Shown here: piece by piece, positions 1-5,393 of the stretch
Position numbering within the stretch: the first letter of the stretch is position 1
Layout of the letters: every line of letters begins with the position of its first letter
Assembly: GCA_029065305.1 (NCBI GenBank)
Contig: JAIEIQ010000296.1
Coordinates: 1-5,745, forward strand
From: Oscillospiraceae bacterium
Lineage (GTDB): Bacteria; Bacillota; Clostridia; Oscillospirales; Oscillospiraceae
Reading direction: 5' to 3'
DNA: 5,745 nt
Translations under genes and position numbers: made by a program
Notes under the pieces: generated by a model
Seen by the model: only the letters and a program-made list of their open reading frames with translations
Database searches by the model: none
What the model was told of the DNA's origin: nothing

Positions 1-603
1 CTTCTGGTCTGCGTCAAGCCCGCCGGGGTTCTCTCCCAGCCCGCGCCCGGGGAGGAGGAGAGCCTTCTGTCCCTTCTGGGGGCGCAGGAGGACTGCATCC
101 TCTATCCGGTCCACCGTCTGGACCGCGGGGTGGGGGGCGTGATGGTCTGCGCCAAAACCAGCCGGGCCGCCGCCGCCCTCTCCGCCGCCGTCCAGAGCCG
201 GACCCTGGAGAAGATCTACCTCTGCGTCACCCGGGGCTGTCCCCAGCAGCCGGAGGCAGTGCTCCAGGACCTGCTCCTCCACGACCGGGCCCGGAACAAG
301 TCCTTCGTGGTCACCCGGAAGCGCTCCGGCGTCAAGGAGGCGTCGCTCTCCTACCGGGTCCTGGCCCAGGACGGCACCCGGGCCCTGCTGGCCGTCCGGC
401 TCCACACCGGGCGGACCCACCAGATCCGCGTCCAGCTCGCCAGCCGGGGCTGGCCCCTCCTGGGGGACGGCAAATACGGCGGCGGGGCAGGGGAGATCGC
501 CCTCTGGAGCTATAGGCTCTCCTTCCCCCACCCCGTGACACACAAGGCGATGTCCTTTACCCAGGCCCCCAGCGGGGAGCCCTGGTGTGATTTTTCCTAC
601 TGA
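1..603 (+). CDS. RluA-family RNA pseudouridine synthase, 5' end cut by window edge
   Basis: The gene encodes an enzyme that isomerises specific uridines in rRNA or tRNA to pseudouridine in the cytoplasm. The reading frame is open from base 1, so the true start lies to the left; the GTG at 130 is internal because the catalytic motif lies before it. Of the 200 codons visible, residues 5-9 read VKPAG, the usual RluA N-terminal landmark. Residues 38-42 read HRLDR with the catalytic aspartate at 41, followed by VGGVMVCAKT. Residues 138-143 read RTHQIR, followed by the LLGDGKYGG segment of the family C-terminal core. The protein ends soon after this core, so it is a short RluA-type enzyme; whether it has an N-terminal S4 domain cannot be seen. 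Its target uridine cannot be assigned, so no symbol is given. It converges on galT with a 7-base tail-to-tail overlap and has no evident link to galactose use. Confidence 0.93.
   Translation, partial: LLVCVKPAGVLSQPAPGEEESLLSLLGAQEDCILYPVHRLDRGVGGVMVCAKTSRAAAALSAAVQSRTLEKIYLCVTRGCPQQPEAVLQDLLLHDRARNKSFVVTRKRSGVKEASLSYRVLAQDGTRALLAVRLHTGRTHQIRVQLASRGWPLLGDGKYGGGAGEIALWSYRLSFPHPVTHKAMSFTQAPSGEPWCDFSY
561..595 (+). terminator. possible intrinsic terminator inside the end of the RluA-type gene
   Basis: A GC-rich hairpin covers 561-585. CCAGG pairs with CCTGG, continuing through C566-G579 to CCCC/GGGG around an AGC loop, with single-base bulges at 578 and 580. Five bases later comes TTTTT at 591-595. 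It lies within the last 14 codons of the coding sequence and before the TGA at 601-603. If it works it would act on + strand transcripts. The bulges, the 5-base gap and the coding position keep confidence low. Confidence 0.33.
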
Positions 604-2087
604 ACGGACGCCGTAAACCGCAGAAACGCCGCCCGGCCCGCCTCGTCCCGCTTGAACACACCGGCGTGCTCCAGGACCTTGGCGAACACCCGGCCCACCT
701 CGTCCCTGAGAATCCCCTCCACGTTCTCCGCCGTGAAGGCATACTTCTCCCGGAGCTCCGCCGCCCAGGGCGCGTGCTTGGCCAGGACCTCGTCGGCCGC
801 CGGGTCGCCGCCGCTGACCAGCACCTCCCCCAGCCTGGCCAGCTCGCCCTTCAGCCGGGCGGGCAGCACCGCAAGGCCCATAACCTCAATGAGGCCGATG
901 TTCTCCTTTTTGATGTGGTGGAGCTCGGCGTGGGGGTGGTAGACCCCCAGGGGGTGCTCAGCGGTGGTGATGTTGTTGCGCAGAACCAGATCCAGCTCGT
1001 ACTTCCCGTCCCGCTTCCGGGCGATGGGGGTGATGGTATTGTGGGGCTCGCCGTCCGTCTCCGCGAAGACGAAGGCGCTCTCGTCGGTGTACCCTCTCCA
1101 AGCGGCGAGGATCTTTTCCGCCAGCTCCACCAGCCGCCCGTCGTCGGCGCAGCGCAGGCGGATAACGGACATGGGCCACTTGACAAGCCCCGCCTCCACG
1201 TCCTCAAAGCCGGGGAAGGTGACGGACGCCTCCACTGGGGCCTTCTCCATAGCGAAGGTGTAGCGCCCGCCCTGGAAGTGGTCGTGGCTGAGGATGGAGC
1301 CGCCCACGATGGGCAGATCCGCGTTGGAGCCCACGAAGTAGTGGGGGAACTGAACCACAAAGTCCAGCAGCTTCCGGAACGCCGCCCGGTCAATCTTCAT
1401 GGGCGTGTGCCGGCTGTTGAAGACGATGCAGTGCTCATTGTAGTAGACATAGGGGGAGTACTGGAGGAACCAGGGGCTGTTGTCGATGGTGATGGGGATG
1501 ATCCGGTGGTTGCCCCGGGCGGGGTGGTTCATCCGGCCCGCGTAGCCCTCGTTCTCCTTGCAGAGCTGGCACTTGGGGTAGCCGCTCTGGGGGGCCAGCT
1601 TGGCGGCGGCGATAGCCTTGGGGTCCTTCTCCGGCTTGGACAAATTGATCGTAATATCCAAGTCGCCGTACTCCGTGGGCGTCACCCATTTCACATCCTT
1701 GGCAATGCGATAACGGCGGATGTAGTCCGTGTCCTGGCTGAAGGTGTAGTACCAATCTGTAGCGGCCTGCTTATCCTCTGCCGCCAGGGCCCGGAAGCGC
1801 TCCGCCACCCAGCTGGGCCGGGGCGTCAGCACCCCCATGAGCTTGGTGTCCAGCAGGTCCCGGCTGGTTACGTCATCGCTGATGAACTTGCGGGATACGG
1901 CGTCGTTCAAAATGGAACCTAAAATCGTCTCCAAGGACAGACCTTTCGGCAGACTGCCGGGTTCGCTGTAGTCATCCAGGCCCAGAGCCGCCAGAAGCTG
2001 ATTGATTGCCCAAACCCGGTCCCGCTCCTCAATGAGGCCCTTGTTCACGGCGTAGTCCGCCAGAGCGGCAATGTATGTGTCAACCAT
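597..2087 (-). CDS. galT: UDP-glucose--hexose-1-phosphate uridylyltransferase, class II
   Basis: GalT is the second Leloir-pathway enzyme. It transfers UMP from UDP-glucose to galactose-1-phosphate, giving UDP-galactose and glucose-1-phosphate, through a uridylyl-histidine intermediate in the cytoplasm. The 496-residue product matches the usual length of the Firmicutes class II enzymes (about 490-515). Residues 257-274 read DLPIVGGSILSHDHFQGG, which fits the class II family signature; His268 and His270 are the candidate active-site histidines. A CxxC pair (C173, C176) precedes a conserved-looking NHPARGNHRIIPI stretch (187-199). The ATG at 2087 has an AGGAGGG site (2094-2100) six bases upstream, which fixes the start. 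The gene follows galK and the lipoprotein gene on the same strand, with a 128-base leader of its own. Its last 7 bases overlap the end of the convergent RluA-type gene. The 5' part is somewhat less GC-rich than the 3' part. Confidence 0.97.
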   Translation of the reverse strand: MVDTYIAALADYAVNKGLIEERDRVWAINQLLAALGLDDYSEPGSLPKGLSLETILGSILNDAVSRKFISDDVTSRDLLDTKLMGVLTPRPSWVAERFRALAAEDKQAATDWYYTFSQDTDYIRRYRIAKDVKWVTPTEYGDLDITINLSKPEKDPKAIAAAKLAPQSGYPKCQLCKENEGYAGRMNHPARGNHRIIPITIDNSPWFLQYSPYVYYNEHCIVFNSRHTPMKIDRAAFRKLLDFVVQFPHYFVGSNADLPIVGGSILSHDHFQGGRYTFAMEKAPVEASVTFPGFEDVEAGLVKWPMSVIRLRCADDGRLVELAEKILAAWRGYTDESAFVFAETDGEPHNTITPIARKRDGKYELDLVLRNNITTAEHPLGVYHPHAELHHIKKENIGLIEVMGLAVLPARLKGELARLGEVLVSGGDPAADEVLAKHAPWAAELREKYAFTAENVEGILRDEVGRVFAKVLEHAGVFKRDEAGRAAFLRFTASVQ

Positions 2088-2116
2088 CGTATACCCTCCT
2101 AATCAATCATCCAGAA

Positions 2117-2133
2117 GCAAAACGAAGTTTCGC
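2117..2133 (-). promoter_or_regulatory. 17-base imperfect palindrome in the galT leader
   Basis: On the transcribed strand the sequence reads GCGAAAC-TTC-GTTTTGC: six Watson-Crick pairs plus one G-U around a 3-base loop. It lies 16 bases upstream of the galT ribosome binding site (2094-2100). No T-run follows it, so it is not an intrinsic terminator. It could be a small RNA hairpin or an operator half-site arrangement; the sequence alone does not decide. I found no convincing -35/-10 pair directly before galT, so galT is probably read through from upstream. Confidence 0.22.
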
Positions 2134-2170
2134 GCAAGGTTCTTTTTTGATTCTTTCTCCCAATTCGCTC

Positions 2171-2182
2171 TCGTGTTCCCGA
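2171..2182 (+). repeat. left copy of a 12-bp perfect inverted repeat flanking the lipoprotein gene
   Basis: The sequence TCGTGTTCCCGA has its exact reverse complement at 2653-2664. This copy sits 33 bases past the lipoprotein stop codon, in the galT leader. The 12-mer is itself partly self-complementary (TCG...CGA ends), so it could be a protein site as well as a repeat arm. An outer TTCTTTTTT at 2140-2148 also has its reverse complement at 2691-2699, giving a loose longer arm. Confidence 0.5.
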
Positions 2183-2215
2183 CGTATTCTGCTCTGTATT
2201 CCTTGAACATTCCTT

Positions 2216-2590
2216 CTATTTGATGGCCACAAAAACAGCGTCCTCAATTTGAAAGTAATCATCCAAATTGCTGCTCAGTCCGCTCGCTTTCCACGCCTGT
2301 TCAAATGTAATATCCTCTGCATTGCTTAAAATCGTATAAGTGGTATCCTTTACAGCATTGTTTAGACTCCCTGTTATCACCAGCTTATACTGATAGGTAT
2401 GGTCATCTGTTTTCCAAGTGCCGTCGCTCATCTCATAATAAGTTGTCAAAACAATATCTTCTGTTTCTTCAACAAGTTCTGCCGGTGTTCGCTCAAACGT
2501 ATTTACAACGGCAGTCTCAGCACTTTTTGAACAGCCAGACACGCCCAAAAGCAGGATAAATAATAAAACGCCAGGGATCCATCGCCTCAT
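2216..2590 (-). CDS. small AT-rich lipoprotein of unknown function
   Basis: I do not recognise the family. The product is 124 residues. The N-terminus is a type II (lipoprotein) signal: MRRW charged start, a hydrophobic stretch at about residues 5-17, and a VSGC lipobox with the lipidated cysteine at 20. It should therefore be cleaved and anchored to the outer face of the cell membrane. The mature part of about 105 residues is hydrophilic and acidic at first (EETED at 41-45), has no further membrane segment, and contains a patch DITFEQAWKASGLSS near residues 93-107. The ATG at 2590 is chosen because an in-frame TAA lies three codons upstream; a GGGG-type weak ribosome site precedes it at about 11 bases. 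It lies between galK and galT on the same strand, but three counted 60-base lines (2221-2400) give 73/180, or 41% GC, against about 65% in galK. It may be an insertion. A galactose-related role is not supported by sequence. Confidence 0.82.
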   Translation of the reverse strand: MRRWIPGVLLFILLLGVSGCSKSAETAVVNTFERTPAELVEETEDIVLTTYYEMSDGTWKTDDHTYQYKLVITGSLNNAVKDTTYTILSNAEDITFEQAWKASGLSSNLDDYFQIEDAVFVAIK

Positions 2591-2652
2591 AACCCATTAC
2601 ACCCCTTTTTGTCTGCAAGCCATAGTTCTGCCTATCTATTCGTCTGATTCTA

Positions 2653-2664
2653 TCGGGAACACGA
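2653..2664 (-). repeat. right copy of the 12-bp perfect inverted repeat
   Basis: TCGGGAACACGA here is the exact reverse complement of 2171-2182. It lies 62 bases upstream of the lipoprotein start and 43 bases past the galK stop. From outer edge to outer edge the two copies enclose 494 bases, with the lipoprotein gene as the only gene inside. No obvious target-site duplication flanks the pair. Confidence 0.5.
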
Positions 2665-2707
2665 AGTTGAATGAAGAATTTTCTTTCAGGAAAAAAGAAT
2701 GGATGCC

Positions 2708-3982
2708 TCACACCAGCCGCACGCCGCCCACGGGCCGGACGGTCAGCACATGGCAGGATCCGCCGCCCAGAATCCGCTCCATCTCCGCCTTAAAGCCGTC
2801 CAGCATATCCAGGGGCACAAAGGCCTGGACCGTCCCGGCGAAGCCGCCGCCGTGGACCCGGCAGGCCCCCCGGCCGTCCAGCAGCCGCTCCGCCATCGCC
2901 AGGGCGAAGGCCACCTCCTGATGGTGGGTATACCCGGCGGGGACCACGTTTTGCAGGTACCGCCAGCTGGAGAGGCCGGAGGCACGGATGAGCGCCAAAA
3001 ATGTCTGGAAATCGTTCTGGCGCAGCGCCGCCACCTGGCCCTCCACCCGGCGGTTCTCGTCGTAGACGTGGACCGCCCGGAGCACCGCCCGGTCCCCGGC
3101 CTTCCGCCGAAGCACCGGCAGGGCGGCGTAGAACTCCTCCTCCGGCACCTCCCGGAGGACGTTTTTGCCGAAGTGGGCGCAGATCTCCTTCAGCTCCATG
3201 GTGACGGCGGCGTATTCGTCCGTCAGGTCCGCGTGGTCCGCGCCGCTGTCGATGATGCACAGGGCGTGGCCGGCGGAGGCAAAGTCAAAGTCCAGCCGCT
3301 CCACCACCGGATTGGCGTTGTCCTTGAAGTCGATGGTCACCATGCCGCCCACGGAGCAGCCCATCTGGTCCAAAAGGCCGCTGGGCTTGCCGAAGTAGAC
3401 ATTCTCGGCGTACTGTCCAATCTGGGCAATCTGGACCGGGGTGCAGCGGCTCTCAAAGAACAGGCTGTTGATGACGCTGCCCACCAGAACCTCGAAGGCG
3501 GCGGAGGAGCTCAGGCCGCTGCCCTTGAGGACGTTGGAGGTGGTATAGGCGTCGAAGCCCTCCAGGGCGCACCCCTGGCCCTTGAACCAGGCGGCGATGC
3601 CCCGGATGATGGCCTGGGAGGTGTTCTTCTCCTCCTCCCGGATCTCCAGATCGTCCAGCTCCACCACGTCCATGGGGAAGCCCTCGCTCTGGATCCGGAT
3701 GACATTCTTGTTGTTGGGGGCCACGGCGGCGATGATATCCAGGTCCACGCTCCCGGCCAGGACCCTGCCGTGCTGGTGGTCGGTGTGGTTGCCGCCAATC
3801 TCGGACCGGCCCGGGGCGGAGAAGACAGCCGCCGCCGTCTGGGGTCCGAAGGTCTCCGTCAGGCCGTCCAGCAGACGGCGGAAGCGGACGCTCTGCGCCG
3901 GCGCGGCGGCGGGTCCGTAGAAGTCGGAGACAGCGGCCTCCAGCTTCGTGAAATCAGTCAGAGGGGAAAATGTGCAGTCCAT
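2708..3982 (-). CDS. galK: galactokinase (GHMP kinase family)
   Basis: GalK uses ATP to phosphorylate alpha-D-galactose at C1, feeding galactose-1-phosphate to GalT. The 424-residue product has the GHMP kinase landmarks in order. The galactose signature region at 58-69 reads GRSEIGGNHTDH, with Arg59 the likely catalytic arginine. The ATP-binding loop at 154-161 reads GSGLSSSA. Residues 202-209 read GLLDQMGC, with Asp205 the likely catalytic base. The C-terminal motif at 378-384 reads GGGFAGT. The frame is open for another 38 codons, but the ATG at 3982 is preferred: it has an AGGGAGG site five bases upstream, and the upstream extension would run back across the -10 box and into the terminator. 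The signature differs from the textbook GRxNLIGEHTDY, notably Asn65 for Glu and His69 for Tyr. I believe this variant is common in clostridial homologues, but it leaves substrate preference slightly open. It heads the galK-lipoprotein-galT run. Confidence 0.93.
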   Translation of the reverse strand: MDCTFSPLTDFTKLEAAVSDFYGPAAAPAQSVRFRRLLDGLTETFGPQTAAAVFSAPGRSEIGGNHTDHQHGRVLAGSVDLDIIAAVAPNNKNVIRIQSEGFPMDVVELDDLEIREEEKNTSQAIIRGIAAWFKGQGCALEGFDAYTTSNVLKGSGLSSSAAFEVLVGSVINSLFFESRCTPVQIAQIGQYAENVYFGKPSGLLDQMGCSVGGMVTIDFKDNANPVVERLDFDFASAGHALCIIDSGADHADLTDEYAAVTMELKEICAHFGKNVLREVPEEEFYAALPVLRRKAGDRAVLRAVHVYDENRRVEGQVAALRQNDFQTFLALIRASGLSSWRYLQNVVPAGYTHHQEVAFALAMAERLLDGRGACRVHGGGFAGTVQAFVPLDMLDGFKAEMERILGGGSCHVLTVRPVGGVRLV

Positions 3983-3987
3983 AGCGG

Positions 3988-3994
3988 CCTCCCT
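3988..3994 (-). promoter_or_regulatory. ribosome binding site deciding the galK start
   Basis: AGGGAGG on the - strand lies five bases before the ATG at 3982. It decides between this start and the in-frame ATG 38 codons upstream at 4096, which lies inside the preceding terminator region and has no comparable site. Confidence 0.85.
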
Positions 3995-4024
3995 AAAAAT
4001 AGATTGATTCGCGGGGCTTTTACC

Positions 4025-4041
4025 GCCTCTATTATAGAAGC
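4025..4041. promoter_or_regulatory. 17-bp near-palindrome over the galK -10 box, possible operator
   Basis: The + strand reads GCCTCTATTATAGAAGC: seven of eight base pairs are symmetric about T4033, with only the C/A pair at 4027/4039 broken. It fully covers the -10 hexamer. A wider GCGGGG (4011-4016) / CCCCGC (4044-4049) pair surrounds it. This placement is typical of a repressor site that would block galK transcription. It does not match the central-CG LacI/GalR or CcpA consensus, so no regulator is named. Confidence 0.28.
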
Positions 4042-4059
4042 CTCCCCGCCGGATGGAAA
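4031..4059 (-). promoter_or_regulatory. sigma-A-type promoter for galK
   Basis: On the - strand there is TTTCCA (4054-4059, 4 of 6 matches to TTGACA), a 17-base spacer, and a perfect TATAAT (4031-4036). Transcription would start near 4024, giving a leader of about 40 bases before the galK ATG. It lies just after the terminator of the preceding transporter genes, so galK probably begins a new transcription unit. Confidence 0.68.
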
Positions 4060-4090
4060 TGGATTTTTCATGCAAGGGGCGGCGTTTTTT

Positions 4091-4125
4091 AATCAAAATA
4101 AGCTCCGGCAGAGCCGGAGCTTATT
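4091..4125 (-). terminator. intrinsic terminator after the mgl genes
   Basis: A perfect 13-bp stem pairs 4097-4109 with 4113-4125 around a 3-base loop; the core is AAGCTCCGGC/GCCGGAGCTT. On the - strand the stem runs into TTATTTTGATT, a moderate T-rich tail. It starts six bases after the stop codon of the 65-residue gene. The tail is interrupted, so some read-through into galK is possible. The + strand side has only a short T-containing end (CTTATTCG), so it mainly serves - strand transcripts. Confidence 0.82.
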
Positions 4126-4130
4126 CGCGC

Positions 4131-4328
4131 TCAGAATACGCCTGAGGCGTCCAGGAAGATGAGCACCGCCACCACCGCCAGGCCGATAAGGCCCAGGGCG
4201 ATGATCACGTCCAGCTGGCGGACATTGAGGGGCACCTTGTCGTACCAGCCCTCCTTCATCCGCTGCCAAGCGGGGCGGGTGTCCAGCTCCTCCTGTTCGT
4301 CCGGGGAGCGGGGCTCTCTCTCGTCCAT
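4131..4328 (-). CDS. small single-pass membrane protein coupled to mglC, function unknown
   Basis: The 65-residue product has a very acidic, hydrophilic N-terminus (residues 1-18 hold nine Asp/Glu). An amphipathic stretch with WQRMKEGWYDKVPLNVRQLD follows at 21-40, and then one hydrophobic segment at about 41-59, ending LDASGVF. Such a protein would sit in the cytoplasmic membrane; the N-terminus is probably cytoplasmic, given the Arg/Lys residues before the segment. The ATG shares its A with the last base of the mglC stop codon (TAATG), a one-base overlap typical of translational coupling, and no strong separate ribosome site is seen. A terminator follows six bases after the stop, so it is the last gene of the transporter unit. 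I do not recognise a named family. An accessory subunit or regulator of the Mgl transporter is inferred from position only. Confidence 0.8.
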   Translation of the reverse strand: MDEREPRSPDEQEELDTRPAWQRMKEGWYDKVPLNVRQLDVIIALGLIGLAVVAVLIFLDASGVF

Positions 4329-5365
4329 TACTTCTTGGCGATGTACTTGCGGATATCCAGCGCCACGGCGGTGACGATGACCAGGCCCTGAACGATGTAG
4401 TTGTAGTAGGGGTTGACGCCCAGGAACTGGAGCACGATCTTCAGCAGCTCGAACACCAGCACGCCCACCAGCACGCCGCCCACGGTGCCGATACCGCCGG
4501 TGGTGGACACGCCGCCGATGGTACAGCCGGCGATGGCCTCCAGCTCATAGCCCATGCCGGAGCCGGAGGAAGCGCCGCCGCCCTTGGGGGCCAGCAGGTA
4601 GCCGGCAATGGCGTACATGGCGCCGGCGGTGACGTAGATGATGATCTTGGCCCGAACGGTGTTCACGCCGGAGACCTCCGCGGCGTTCTCGTTGCCGCCG
4701 ATGGCGTACATATACTTGCCGTGGGTGGTCTTATTGTACAGGAACCAGAACAGCAGGCCAAAAATCACCGCCCAGGCCAGCAGATAGGGAACGCCGGGGA
4801 ACACCTCGCCGGTAATAGGAACAGTAAACAGTCCCTTCCCTACGGTTCCGTTGACGAAGCTCTTGTAGCTGTCCTTAAAGTTGCCGATAGGCTGGGCGTT
4901 GGTGAAGACCAGGCAGATACCATACACAATGGTCTGGGTGCCCAGGGTGGCGATGAAGGGGGGCACGTTCAGCTTGGAGATGATGAGGCCGTTGATGAGG
5001 CCAAAGACCGCGCCCACCGCGACGACCACCAGGAAAGCGGCCACGAGGTTGAACTCCGGCCAGTTGTACATGCGGCCGGTGTAGGTGGGGTCCTGGAGCA
5101 GAGTACCAGCCAGGCAGGCGCACAGGCCCACGGCGCGGCCGGCGGACAGATCCGTTCCCTTGGTGATCAGACACCCGGACACGCCCAGGGCGATGAGGAA
5201 CCGGACAGTGGTGTTGCTGATAAGGCTGTTGAGGTTGCGGAAGGAGAAGAAGTTTTCAATGTTCAGGCCCACAGCGAAACAGACAATGACCAGCATGAAC
5301 ACGATGGGGTTTTCCTTAATCAGCTTCCAAATCTTCTGGGGGAGAGAAGTCGCCGTCTTTTCCAT
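4328..5365 (-). CDS. mglC: galactose/methyl-galactoside ABC transporter permease
   Basis: MglC is the membrane subunit of a high-affinity sugar importer; it works with the ATPase MglA and a periplasmic-type binding protein (MglB, a lipoprotein in Gram-positives). The 345-residue product is close to the E. coli MglC length (about 336) and belongs to the branched-chain/ribose-type permease family. It is built of about 8-10 hydrophobic segments. Residues 69-81 read KGTDLSAGRAVGL and 131-141 read KLNVPPFIATL, both close to E. coli MglC as I recall it. The cytoplasmic coupling region reads AIGGNENAAEVSGVN at 221-235, followed by YELEAIAGCTIGGVS at 273-287 and GGIGTVGG after it. The ATG at 5365 has AGGAGG (5375-5380) nine bases upstream. 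It lies 28 bases after mglA and overlaps the next gene by one base. Related ribose or xylose permeases are less likely given the GTDLSAGR motif and the MglA partner. Confidence 0.93.
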   Translation of the reverse strand: MEKTATSLPQKIWKLIKENPIVFMLVIVCFAVGLNIENFFSFRNLNSLISNTTVRFLIALGVSGCLITKGTDLSAGRAVGLCACLAGTLLQDPTYTGRMYNWPEFNLVAAFLVVVAVGAVFGLINGLIISKLNVPPFIATLGTQTIVYGICLVFTNAQPIGNFKDSYKSFVNGTVGKGLFTVPITGEVFPGVPYLLAWAVIFGLLFWFLYNKTTHGKYMYAIGGNENAAEVSGVNTVRAKIIIYVTAGAMYAIAGYLLAPKGGGASSGSGMGYELEAIAGCTIGGVSTTGGIGTVGGVLVGVLVFELLKIVLQFLGVNPYYNYIVQGLVIVTAVALDIRKYIAKK

Positions 5366-5393
5366 ATTCTTTATCCTCCTTTATCTGTCCGGC

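Noticed and set aside
666..1922. A 418-codon open frame on the + strand opposite galT
   Set aside because: It lies wholly inside galT, which has a confirmed signature and ribosome site. The shadow has a biased composition and no recognisable domain.
2653..2670. Possible LexA (SOS) box near the lipoprotein promoter (GAAC followed by AGTT)
   Set aside because: The half-sites are five bases apart rather than four and the second is GTTG, not GTTCG, so it does not fit the Gram-positive LexA consensus.
2591..2707. A separate promoter for the lipoprotein gene (TAGAAT-like -10 near 2650)
   Set aside because: TAGAAT is a fair -10, but the best upstream hexamer at a proper spacing matches only three of six bases of TTGACA, too weak to list.
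2517..2711. A 64-codon frame on the - strand between galK and the lipoprotein gene
   Set aside because: It overlaps the end of galK and the signal-peptide region of the lipoprotein gene in another frame, lacks a ribosome site, and shows no signal sequence or domain.
3983..4096. An in-frame 38-codon N-terminal extension of galK
   Set aside because: It would place the start inside the preceding terminator and translate across the -10 box. The downstream ATG at 3982 has an excellent ribosome site and gives the normal family length.
2699..4162. A 487-codon open frame on the + strand opposite galK
   Set aside because: It is the antisense shadow of GC-rich galK and runs on past the gene into the terminator. 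The translation is low-complexity (Gly, His, Val, Leu, Gln rich), has no family motif, and its start has no ribosome site.
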